Source of the DNA: Strongylocentrotus purpuratus
Lineage: Eukaryota > Echinodermata > Echinoidea > Camarodonta > Strongylocentrotidae
Length of the DNA: 64,000 nt
Assembly (NCBI RefSeq): GCF_000002235.5
Contig: NW_022145605.1
Coordinates: 38,387,141-38,451,140 of the forward strand
Reading direction: 5' to 3'
Shown here: in pieces, positions 46,001-59,469 of the stretch
Position numbering within the stretch: the first letter of the stretch is position 1
Layout of the letters: every line of letters starts with the position of its first letter
Notes under the pieces: model-generated
Told to the model about the DNA's origin: nothing
The model's database searches: none
The model's input: only the letters and a program-made list of their open reading frames with translations
Made by a program: the position numbers and the translations under genes

Positions 46001-49000
46001 TACCATTTAATTTAGTTGCTAGAATTAGCATTTAGGGCAAGTTGAATTTTTTAGCATCTGATATAAATTTATTAGATATAATTTCTACGAATCTATCAAT
46101 TTTCATTACATGCAAATTAAAAACGGTCCATTGGTAATAACCTCCTTTCTACTTGTGTGTTGCCCAGTCACCATGCTTTCAATACTTCCAATTTCGTAAA
46201 TGAATTGTACGTGATAAATGAAAATAAGACGTACGTGTTACAGGTAACTACAAAATAGATGAAAAATGATAGCCACTAATAACCAAAAGGTCGTTAACTC
46301 TGAAGTACGGGTACTAATAATTAACGCCCTTTTTGTTATGAGTAGTTGAAAGAATATTTTATGTTTTATTCATTTCGATATGGTTCACAAAAACATGCAT
46401 ATGGCCGCACGGCTGTTTTCAGCAAGTCCGTGTAGAACAGAAGACAACATTACCCAAGCTGACATCAATAACAATTGCATATTATTTACAAAGAAAATAA
46501 ACAAATTATAACAAGAAATTATTGTAGCGTATATAAATTGTCCGCCTAAAATCATCTTCTATTATGTTGATCTTGACAGTGACCTGTCCATCCGGGACCG
46601 TTGTGACAGCATATGGCTATGTGGCAATGTTTGATAGGGGTGTCATAAACAGCAGAGCTAACTCAACCGATAAAAAATGCCCTGATTATACCGTCAATCG
46701 TAAGTCATGTTCATTAACTGATAGTTCATGTTCTTGTATTTTGTTTGCTTGTGAAAGAATGGCTATATTGTAAAAGGTTGTAGTTGACCGGTTCACATTT
46801 GCTACCAGATAGTAGGAAACTTTACACAGTTTATTGAGGAATGTAAAGTTAATAACCTTCTTAACTAAAAATAGGATAATTGAATGGATCGTTTTTGTTT
46901 AAATGTGTATTTTCCTATTTATGTAAATCATCGCCTGTAAATAACACAAATTGCTATCGCTAAAGCATGGATCATAAATAAGAAACTTTTATGTTTCCAC
47001 AGGGGACCATCGAATAGAAGCCATTTGTGTTGGTGACACCATTCGCCCTTGTGTTTGGTTACCCCAGATGAACTGTGGAAGAAACCTGACTGCTGATGAA
47101 CTTTTCAAGATCATACAAGAGGTTCGTTACGATCTATTCCTGTCAGAAACGCAACCTAGCTATGATTCTTTGCCAGAATATTAAAGGTGAAAGAGAAAGA
47201 TGTTGTTAGTGCAATATCAAATGGTGGAGGTGTTGTGGTCCAGTGGGTAAGTCTCTGGACTGTGAAACAAAGGTTTTGGAGTTCGAATCCCTGTCGTAGC
47301 ACTAATATCCCATGGCAAGACATTAATCTGCATTTGGCACACCTCACCCACGAAACCCGGTAGAATAAATTCTTTGAAATGCTCAAGCGCTGTAATGGCT
47401 AAAGCCAAGTTAATAATGATGGAGCACCAATGAGCGGCAGTTTATCAGACATGAGCGCTATACAAAACTTCACTCTCACTATTATTATCATTACGGACAA
47501 ATCGACCAGGTGTTCCCCGACATCGAAGGGGTAAAGCCTTGCATGAAATGAAAATGAAATTGGCGCTTTTTAGTGTTAACAGCTGTGGCGATTAACCAGA
47601 CCTCCCTAAACAAAATCATGTGCTAAATATTCTCCACATTATGTTGTCATGTCGTATTGTACATGTCATGTTGTACCAGCAAAGCGAGAGCAGGAAGAGC
47701 GTTTCGTTATCTTAACCATATTTAAAGTCTTCGCGGGTACACCTTAAAGTTAAAGCGCCATGTAATGATCACGCATTGGAAGAAACTCTGATCTGATCTC
47801 ATTTTTCTTTCAGTTCAGTTCAGTTCAGTTCATTTATTTTCCACAATAATAAAAGTACAAAGATGTACATTACATATAACAGATATATACATGTATATAC
47901 AATAACAACAACAAATACCAAAACAAAATGTGAACATTTACAGTAACATTGATAAAGAGCATAAGTGATTGATTAAAGTGTAATGATATAGAACATGTTA
48001 TTATTGCGGAGGGAGCCAACTGGAAGACAGGAAAATAGTCTTAAGTGCGTTGGCACCCATCATGATCAATTAAATATAATCTTAATACATTAAATAACAA
48101 TTGAATAATTGCGTTAAACAAAAAAAAAAAAAAAAAGCAAAGTAAATTTGTATATAAAGAAAGAAAGGACGGGTTAAGAAGCTCTACTAACGTTGTAGTT
48201 GATTACGGTATGAATTTATCAAGTGTTTTTTTAGTTTGCGTTTGAAAGATTGGAGTGACACTGAGTTTTTTATTTCATTTGGTAAAGAACTCCACAGTTT
48301 TGGGCCGGTAAAAAATAAAGTAGATTTTGCATAGGATGTACGTATTTTGGGGAAATGAAAATCATTAGAAGACCGAGTTTGATAAGAGTGAATACTTGCA
48401 TTTATAGGAAATAGATCAGTAATATAACGAGGGAATAAGCGATTTTTACATTTATACATGAACATACCAGTTTGTAGCTTACAAATATCGGATAGGCTTA
48501 ATACATTGAGCTTATGAAATAGCGGAGCAGAATGAGAGTTATACGAGGATTTTGATATCAGGCGAATGGCTTTTTTTTGTAGTTTAAAGACTCTATCAGA
48601 ATATGACTTAGGACAGCCACCCCAATTTATATTACAGTATGATATGTGGGGTAGGAAAAGGGTATTGTAAATAGTAAGAAGAATTTTTTCGGGTAATAAA
48701 TTGCGCAGGCGATATAGGATACCAACAACTTGAGAAATTTTAGAACAAACATCTCCTAAATGATATTTCCAAGACATGGATTCATCTATATGAACACCTA
48801 AAAATTTGGTATGATTTGTATGTAATAGTTGGGATTTGTCCATATGGATTCTTATATCATCAATATTATAATTCATATTGCTAAAAACCATATAGTTAGT
48901 TTTAGACATATTTATAATTAACTTATTACATTTTAACCACTGATATACATTTTGTAATTCTTTATTAAACGTGGTATTAATAAGGGGAATATCTTTATGG

Positions 49001-52000
49001 GTAAAAAAAATACTTGTATCGTCGGCAAACTGTATAAAACTTAGGACATTTGATGAACACTGAATATCATTTATGTAAATTAGAAATAATAATGGGCCGA
49101 GGATAGAACCCTGTGGAACCCCGCAAACAACATTGAGCATATTTGAGTCTGTAGAATTAATTGTAACATATTGTTTTCTATTGCTAAGATAATTTTCAAT
49201 CCATTTATGGGGAACACCTCGTATGCCAATATGATATAATTTGTGCATTAAAATATTATGGTCTATTGTATCAAATGCTTTTGACATATCTAAAAATACA
49301 CCGACTGTTGTTTTTTTAATTTCAATGGAATTTGTAATATCTTGAGTGAATTTTGTAATTGCTAATGATGTTGACAGACCCTCTCTAAATCCATATTGAG
49401 TGCTATTTAATAAGTTGTTGGAAGATAAAAAATTGGAAATTCTACTGAAAACACATTTTTCGATTATTTTTGAGAAAACAGTAAGTACAGAAATTGGTCT
49501 ATAATTCGACATACATTCTTTTGACCCCGATTTAAAAACTGGTATAACTTTAGCTACTTTGAGATTATCTGGAACAAGACCTGTCGACATTGACATGTTA
49601 AAAATTTGACTCAATGGTTTACAAATAAACGGTATTACTTTCTTAACTACTTTTACATCTATGTGGTCGAAACCAGAAGAAGTATCATTTTTAAATTTGT
49701 CAACAATGGATATAATTTCACTTTCAACAATCGGTTGAAAAAATATTGAAGAAGAACAAGGATTTGAAAGATATTTGGAGAAATGTTTATTACATGTATC
49801 ATGGGGATCATCCAGTTTCTTTTGTAAATTGGGGCCTATCGAAATGAAATATTTATTAAATTCGTTAGCCATTTCCCTTGGGTGAGATATGTCATTATTG
49901 TCATTTACAATTTTGGAAGGGATATTTTTTTTAATTTTAGTTCTATTTAAAACCGTATTAATTTCTTTCCAAGTAGCCTTGGAATTCCCTGTAACGGCAC
50001 AAAATTTGGATTGAAAATATCGTTGTTTTGTTTTTTGTATTGCCTTTGTGCATTTGTTACGGAATGACTTGTAAATTCTTTCATCAATTACTGTTCGGCG
50101 TGATATAAATTTTTTGTATAAAGTTTGTCTTTTTTTACACATTTTTTTTAGTTCTTTTGTGAACCAAGCCTTGTTCTTCCGATTGTTCATATTTTTTGAT
50201 TTTTTGAGAGGGAAACACTTGTCGTATATATCTAGAAAAATATCCACAAAGTCTTTAAACATGTCATTTACATTTGTCACACGAAGATTCCAGTCAAAAT
50301 CCCTTAAATGTCTACAAAATATTGCAATATTATAATCATTGACTACACGTTTAAAACTGTTTACATTGTCAGAGTTAGAAAATATACAACTTGGTGAAAT
50401 AACGCTAAATATGGGCAAATGATCACTAATGTCTCCAAAGAGAATACCACTTTCCCTGACCGTATCAGGCTTATTTGTAAACATGTTGTCAATTAATGTA
50501 GCAGAATCTTTCGTTATGCGGGTGGGCTTATCAATAACTGGGTAAAATGAAAAAGAACAAAACATATCTATGAATTCATTATTGAAAAGATTGCCCTCAG
50601 ACGATAAAAGATTTATATTATAGTCTCCAAAGAAATAACATGACATGGAACGTGGAATATGTTGGAGAGTATTTTGTAAAATATTCAAAAAATCATTAAT
50701 TGGTTGACCAGGTGGTCTATATACACAGCCGATAATAACATTCTCATTGATTTTCAAAAATATAGCTTCACAATATTCATTGTTTATATTGAGATTATGC
50801 ATTATACTGTAATTTAGATTATTCAAGATAAAAAAACCAACGCCACCACCGCGTCTATTTTCTCTTTCCTGACTGATAAAAGAGTAATTATTGAGTTGAC
50901 ATAGATTAGGATGTGATTTTTTCAACCATGTTTCCGATAAAGCAATAATACTAAATTGTCTATCAAAACCATTTAAATATAGAGATAGATTGTCAAAATT
51001 CTTCGTTAAACTACGACAATTTAGGTGTATAATTGATATATTTGTTTTACAATCAAATGCTGAAATACATTCATTAAATTTTCCAACTGTGAAATATGTA
51101 GATTCTCCAAAGATGTTTGTATTATTAGACATCACGAGATTCCGTCATGGTGTCGAGTAAACACACTTTTTACACATAGAATAGTGGAAATAGTAGAGCA
51201 ACGTAAGAAAGAAATCATCATAAAACATATTACAGTATACATATTGGCATTAGAAATTTATAAAAACAATTTACAATATTAAAAAAGAGAGATAAGATTC
51301 CAATAAACTGAAACTATAAATAAGAGCAGAGTAGTCCTGGAATGCATCAATATCATCATTACTCGTGTATATTATATTAATTCGAATATCAGAATATCCA
51401 TTATCCATTATTAAATATAGTTTCATCTCAATTTTAGAAGCACATTGCCAAATTTCATTATATAGTGATATACAAGCAAAGTTTGTTATCATCATCACTG
51501 TTGTTATTTAACTGATTGCCTCTGATTTCGGCAGGACGAAGTCACAGCGGAAAATGCAGAAATGATAGTTGAAGAAGTGGCAGAAATATCAACCATGACT
51601 GAAACTATCTCTACGGAAGGTCTGGAGATTGTGGCAGATATCCTCGAAGATATCACAGAAATAGTTTCTACTGATGTACAGGTGAGTATTGGATAATCCA
51701 TTTTACGTCCATGACTAACATATTTAGATGAATGTTTTTTTTTATCCTCTGTTAAGAAAGCTGTAATGTTTCTTCAATTTCATGCTGTGTCAGGAAAACA
51801 TTAACAAAAAGAGGCTGATGACATTACAGCTACACCGTATGCATATAGTGAACTAAGTTACGTAGCACAGCAACTTCAAGAGATAGTTGAGTTCTGGGAA
51901 GAGGTGAACAATAATTTGTGAGCGTTATCATTGTTTTTATGCAAGGGTGGAAGGACATCAGATAAAAACATGTTTCCTGAAATGTCTCTCCAAATGCCTT

Positions 52001-55000
52001 TAGATTCTAAATATGGCATGTAACATCGTACAAATTGGGACGGATGTTTACGCCATGTGTTCGTGTAGTCCCATATACATCCTAAAACAGTGCTTGTAAC
52101 TTTACCAAGACTTGGCCCAATTTCATATCATTTTGATGATTCCAATACAAACGAATACTTATATGCTAGATGATCAACCTTTTCTAATCGATTCCACACC
52201 GTTTTTGTCACAATGCAATCGCATGACCAGAACTCAACTTTATCTTTAAATAACTTAGGTAGAGCAAAATACAAGTACAAAGCTCAGTTAATATGCGTGT
52301 AGAACCTTTGATGCGCGCAGTTACTAGACATTTACGCGATTTATACAATGGGTTCAAGAATGAAACCAATGAGAAGCGTCGAAATGGATCACTTGCGCGT
52401 GCATTGATGTTATTAATATGCACGGACAGTGCATTTCGGTGAAAACACCCGTCAATTTATCGACTTTATCATATTGTTGAACAATCTTATAAAACAAATG
52501 ATACATGTTTTTAGCTCGTGTATAAGTGATGTGCACTGTACTTGGTTAAGTCACAGTGAGACGGACAATGAAATATGTGACTTAACCTGCGCGCAGAAGG
52601 TATTCATTAATGCACTCGCAAACATGTATTATTTGTATAAAAAACGAGAAAAAAAAGTTTACCGTATCATATCCGTACGAGTTATATTAAAAGTACATTG
52701 AAATATTAATGTGATGCGCTATATAAATGTATATTATTATCATAGCTATTATTGCTATTGTTGTTAATATAGGTAGCTGTACTAATATAAATATGCAGTT
52801 GAAATAGCAGAAAATAAACAAAAATTGATCCTTTAAAAACAGGTGACTGAGTCTATTGTGGATATTGCAAGTAACATTGCGGATCTACCAGAAGAAGAGC
52901 TAGAAATGGCTGAAGACGAGAGTGGTGCTCCAAGCCGTGTGGTTATATCCCTTGAGGCACAACTCGCTGTAGTTGAGGTTATACATGAAACTCTTCGGAT
53001 CGTAGAGCCCAATATTGCCGCAGAGGTAAGCAACAAAAAGACATGTTTTAACTATACTGGGTAAAATCTTTGAGAAAATAATAAATAATCGTGTAATTGA
53101 CTATTTGGAAGCAAATAATATCGTGTTTCAACATCAGTATGGTTTCCGTAAGAAACATAGCACTAAGTTATCTTTGATTAATCTTGCAAATACACTATTG
53201 AAATACTTTGATGAAGGTAGAACAACAGCTGGCATCTTTATTGACTTTCAAAAGGCATTTGATACTATAAACCACAGCATTCTCCTCAAAAAAATGTCAC
53301 ACTATGGAATACGTGGGTTAGCCTTGCAATGGTTTGAAGATTATTTGTGTAAACGATCACAGTTTATACAATATAAAGACAAAATATCTTTGAAATTGAA
53401 TATACCATGTGGTGTCCCTCAAGGCTCCGTTCTTGGACCAACATTATTTTTACTATGTATAAATGACTTACCTAACTCCACAAACTTTTTCAATTTCAGA
53501 TTATTTGCTGATGACTCAAATCTTTTTCATACTTTTAATCCTAGACAAAAAGAAATTGATTTAGAAATTGTAAGTGAAAATTTAATGAAGGTGCAGGAAT
53601 GGTGTAATGCAAATGAAGTCACAATTAACCTACATAAAACAAACTATATGATTATGAAATCCAAAGGTAGATCAATAGACAAAAAGGGATATGTGAGAAT
53701 ATCAAGATCAGATATTAAAGAGGTATCTGTTGCATCATTTGTAGGAATTGAAATTGATTGTCACCTTTCATGGAAAGAACATATTCAGACAATAAACAAA
53801 TGCATACGAACGAAAGTAGGTATTCTGTTTAAACTGAGACATTTTGTTCCCAAGAATATACTTGTGTTATTATATAAGGCTTTTATACAGACTCACCTCT
53901 CTTATGGAGTAGAAGTATGGGGGAGCACTTACAAAAGTAATTAAATTGTATATATATATAAGTAAAAAATGGCAATGAGAGCAATTACATTCAGTCCACT
54001 TAGAACAGACTCCAAAGCTCTTTTTCAAAGTCTAAACATTTTAAATATTTTTCAACTTCATGAACTTCTTGTATCAACATTTTTGTACGATTTGGTAAAA
54101 GGTTTTTTACCACACTCTTTAGTGGATTATTGTCAGATGATACAGCACAGATATGCAACTAGGAGAAAAGAAAATGGCTTACTTTATCAACCAAAATGTA
54201 AGACAACGCGGGGGCAATTTTGTATTTCGTTTGTAGGAACAAAGCTGTGGAATGATCTGCCAGATGAAATTAGACTCAAAGCATCAAGGTTATCTTTTCG
54301 GAGACATCTTTCCACCTACCTTCTATGTAAATGACGTGGGCTCAATCCCATCCCCCTTCGTATTTTCCTTTTATATTACTTGTCTTCCTTTTATATATGT
54401 ATACACTTCCTTGTTAACGATTATAGCGGCCTTAAGCTTTTACAGGATTTGTGCATGTACGTACATGTGTATGATTATTTTTATTAATACATCCTTTTCA
54501 TTTTTATGAACACATTAATGATTTTATTTCTTCAAAGATTTGTCTTCTTTCATTATAATGCTTTAACGCTTAAGCTTTTTTTATTTTATTTTTTCATTTT
54601 AGTTAAGAAAAAAAGTTACATGATATTGTATTATTTTGTTGTATATATGTAAATACAAAACAAACAAGTTTTACATTCATATGTAAAAACAAATTAACAG
54701 AAATTTTTTTTTTGCCAAAGAATGGAACTAGGCTCGACTAGCACTTGTGCTAACTTCTAGTTCCCATTAACAACTTCACCTAAACACAGTAATATTCATA
54801 TTTATGTATATATCTTTTGTACATTTAATAGTATGCAGATGTATGTCTAAAAAAATATCGTTTTAAAACCATTACTGTTCAATCGACATTACTCTTATGT
54901 TATGTATACATGTATCAGTATTATTTTTTGCATTGTATGATTGTTCATATTATGTACTGTCATTATTGTGATGTGTTGTTGTTAATAAATTCAAATTCAA

Positions 55001-58000
55001 ATTCAAATTCAAAATGTCTATAGTGAAATCATATAATATACCGTATTCTACTTGTATATTCATAACTTTTTATTTTTGTTTTTATGTCAATCATACTGTT
55101 TACGCAGTTATCATCATTTTGACAATAAAAACAAAGTAATCACTTTATTGAAGACGTATAACTATTTAAAAAAAAAATTATTTACCTCATCCAAAGTATT
55201 CGTTAAAATGGTAAAAGACTGTGAGTCATAGTCTATGACTACATCATTTCACCTTAAAACTACCAATATATTTTTATAGATTAGACAAGCTGCCCCTTTA
55301 GAGTTATCCATTGAGTTCTAAACCAACTCACAATAGATATATACATGTTTTTGTCTCAAGCATAAACAACATGAGGTGTCATAATCGATTTATGTTTTTT
55401 TAAACACTTGACTGGAGTTGCGAAGGTCCTGGATTCGAGCCCCGGGACGACACTCCTTTGGCTAAACATGTATCCACAGTTGCCACTCACATAAGGTTTT
55501 AAAAGGGTTATAGGTAGAAAGGAATTCATTGAATGTTGTGAGCACGAAAGCGGTACCCTGGCTAAAGCCGGAGTAATATTTAAGCGCCTTAAGCGTCTGG
55601 CTTGACGGATATGAACACTATATACATATCCAATATCATATTATTGTTTTGCGTTTCAGGTACTTGATGTGACTATGGATGAAATCAGCCAGGGTATAAC
55701 CGTTTTTGTGTCTGCTACGTCCGATGGAGAAAGCATTTCAGAAGATCATTTTCAGGTGGCAGAAGGCGATCTGACACAAGAGCCAGGGGCGCTTGAAGCC
55801 CAGGCGACCCTCTTCATTCCATCGGTCTTAGCGGATAGGTTCTCCGGGGTGACGGGCCGGCTGGTCATCACAACACATTTGGACACGGCTCTCTTCAGGG
55901 ACAATGGACTAACGGAGTTGAATCGGAATCGAAACCAGACGGGATTCACGCGAGAGTTGAATTCGAGGATCATAGCGGCGTCGATCAATAACGAAGCAAT
56001 CGAAGACTTGGAGGAAACCGTGATGATTGCATTTACTCCTATCAATCCGGTGAGTGCATCCTAATACTAAATAACTATTAATTGAAGCGCCATGAACGTC
56101 AAATGCGACATACTTTTCCGCTTTATAAGTACCAACTATTGTTATTTTTGATTATTATTCGAAACATGGCGCTTGCTCAACTAAAATTTTGCTGGTGATT
56201 TCAATAACATAAAAAAACAAGTTGAGAAACAAAAATATACGAAAAGATAGAGATAGAGAGAGAGAAAGAAAGAAGGAGGGAGAGAGACACACATAGAGGT
56301 GTGGATGCGTGTGCGTATGTTTGTTCGTATGCGGGGGGCACAATGATGAGAAATGTGGCAGTGATTCAATGTAAATTAACCTCTTTCATCTGATAAGAAT
56401 TTCGCAAATATACAAAATGATTACATATCGACACACAAATAAGGATTAGAGGATGATGTGTTTAGTGACATAGCAGTTCGGAGTAATTGTATAGTAATGG
56501 GGTTGAAATTTGCACGTTTCACAAGACAGTACACTGTTAGAACGGTGTTTAAAATATCACTGTTTAAAAGAATGTTGTTTAAAAAAGTAAACAACGTTGT
56601 TCAAAATCGAAAAATAAGTGCTCGATTGGCTTAAACAACTATCTATTTAAAAAAAAAAAAAGATTTAACTAAACAGAGTTGTTTAAAAAGTCCCGGGGGC
56701 GTCGTTGATATTTTCTCGATACGCGATTGCAATTCGCGCACACACATGCAACATGCACAAAGTACGTACATAATACATGCATGCAAGCATGCAGTGCTAG
56801 TGTGCAGTGCAGTGCAGACGAAAATGGCGGAACACGGGGCAAGGCGACGACTTGGTTCTTCTCGGCTTCGCCGATGGGGTTTAGGTGAAGTTATAGAGAC
56901 AAATAATAATGTTGTCTGTCACTGCCATGAATATGATGAACAAATGTTGAAGTAAATTGGCAACGAGCTCTGCATGTTACAGTGTATAACTCGTTGTGAT
57001 TATTGCAGGAGTGGTTCCAGTAGGTAATTTCACAAATTCAAACAACCAGATAATAACCATTAAACAGTTCTGTTTAAAATTCAAGCAACTCCTTTTAAAC
57101 AACCTAGTTATGCAGTAATACTGAATAAACAACAGTTGCTTAGTAATTTAAACATTATTGTTTAAAATTTAAACAACTTGCTTTAAACAACCGAGTTGTG
57201 CAATTTTATTACTAAACAACTGTTGTTTAAAAGGTTTCCTAATTTTTAAACAACTAAGACAGTAGTGTTCAAAATGTAAACAACCTTAATTTGTTTAATT
57301 TTTAAACAACAGTTGAGCGATTCACCGGTTAACTCGGGGTTGTTTAAAATTTTAAACAACTAGTTTAATTTTTTCTAACAGTGTATTATGCAATGTACAT
57401 TACGTAACTCCTGAATCAGATATTTTCCAGTGGCAGAAATGGTCTTCTTTTTTATTTGAGATATTTATATATATTACCCAGCCCTGATAATTGTAATATT
57501 TTATTTTCATTTCAAGAATGGGACAAATGCCACGTGTGTCTCTTATGACTTTGATAATAATCAATGGTCCACGCGAGGGTGTGAGAAAACAAGTAATGGC
57601 AGCATAGACAGAATTACTTGCGAGTGCAATCACCTTACCAACTTCGGCATTCTCATGGTTTGTATCACCTTTGTCTGTTACGTACTTTGCATGAGATTTG
57701 CGTGTAACGTCTGTGGAAAAGTTACAGCAATGGCACAGGGAAGCTAAACATCTTCATCTCAGTCATTCTTTTCCATATTCATGATATCAAAGTGTTGTTT
57801 TTTATTAGATTAGTTTGTGAATTGTGTACAATTGATTGTTAATTGCTAGTTATTTGCATTGCATACCATATTAAACAAACCCCATTTATAGAATGTATGA
57901 GGGAACTAGAAAAGCAGGACTTACGTTAAGGCATGCCCCTCCCCGTTCCGATGTTCTGAACATATTAATTCGGCTTCAAAGCACACAATTTTTTTTTCTA

Positions 58001-59431
58001 CATCAGGATACGACAGACAATATGCCCCAGAATAATTTCAAGTTTAATGCACCGTAAACGCCACCTACGTATTAACAAGACGGAACATGTATGAAATATA
58101 AGACCGTAAACGTTCTTAATTTTCTTGCAAGACCCTTCTAGCTTTAATGCCCAAGCTTCATCTTCCTTCCATGAATACCAGCTCCTAAAACCTTGGTCTT
58201 CACATGGTTGACAAAAAAATCTCTGTCAGATAAGCAGGCACGTAGCCAGAGTTTGATATTGGGTGGTGGGGGGGGGGGGGGTGGGCACATACATGTACTC
58301 GATCGAGGTCAAAAAAGGGGTCTGAAAAAGTTCAACCGATCAAGAAATTTTAGGGGGGGCACGTGCCCCCCCCCCGTGCACCCCGTGCCCCCGTGCCCCC
58401 CGTGCCCGCCCCCCCCCCCGTGGCTTCGTACCTGCAGATAAGAGGCGCCTTTTTTATTACGTGAAATAAATTGAAACTGGACGCAACAACGCGCAGTTCC
58501 TTCGCGTATTCACTGAGCTCTGTGTTATAAGCTACATAAATGTAAAGTGTATTGCACATTAATACGTCAACCTCCCCCCCCCCCAACAAAACAAGAACAA
58601 ATCCACCGAAGATTGCTGCGTCATATCTCATCGAGGCATGATGTTGAGATGAATTTTAGTAGAATTGGCTGACGTCCCGTTTGAATATATATATATATAT
58701 ATCTTTAACAATTTACAGGATATCTATGGATTAGAAGGATTGTCGCCACAGGCAGATTTCATTCTGGAGATCATAAGTTATGTTGGTTGCTGTATGTCAA
58801 TATTAGGCCTTGTCATCACAATCCTCACATATGCTTTAAATAAGTGAGTATCATTTCTATAATCAGGGATAATATGCATATGGGCAAGTATAAGGTAACT
58901 AATCTTGTGATGTCCAACACGTTACCAATTGGTATGAAATCTTAAGCATAAATTGAAACCAAAGTAGCAACTTACTTCATCTTTGGTCTCAGAAACCTAA
59001 AGATGAGCAGACAATTTAATACAGTAACCAGTTATACAAAAATCTCAGATGTGCTCGGTAAACGTAGGTTAAAAGTACTTGGACTTGCCCGTAAACGTAA
59101 TTTTGATCATTGAAAAATGCTACTATATCAAAAAAATGTGAAGAGCAGCTGTGTCACGATTTTGTTTTAAATTACATATAAACACCGTCCCATAATGAAA
59201 ATCCTTTCTTGTTGTCTGTACTTGATGCCCTTCAATTCGTGTTTTCTACGTAATATGATCAACATTTGGGCGTAGGAAATACCATGGAATCTTTTAAAGG
59301 GTACGTCGTCCAAGCAGATTTTTGAATAAACACTCCCAAAAATGTCAAAAAGACATATTTGCTGTGGTTCCAAGAGTCAATATTTTGTGCGACACAAAGA
59401 GACAGCATTACCTATGTAAAAAAGGGTTATA

Positions 59432-59469
<38 letters not shown>

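Noticed and set aside
52429..52701. 90-codon ORF between GAIN exons
   Set aside because: No acceptor/donor in phase and no GAIN-like content.
58193..58631. Gly/Pro-rich ORFs
   Set aside because: Composition artefacts of G/C runs within the MITE.
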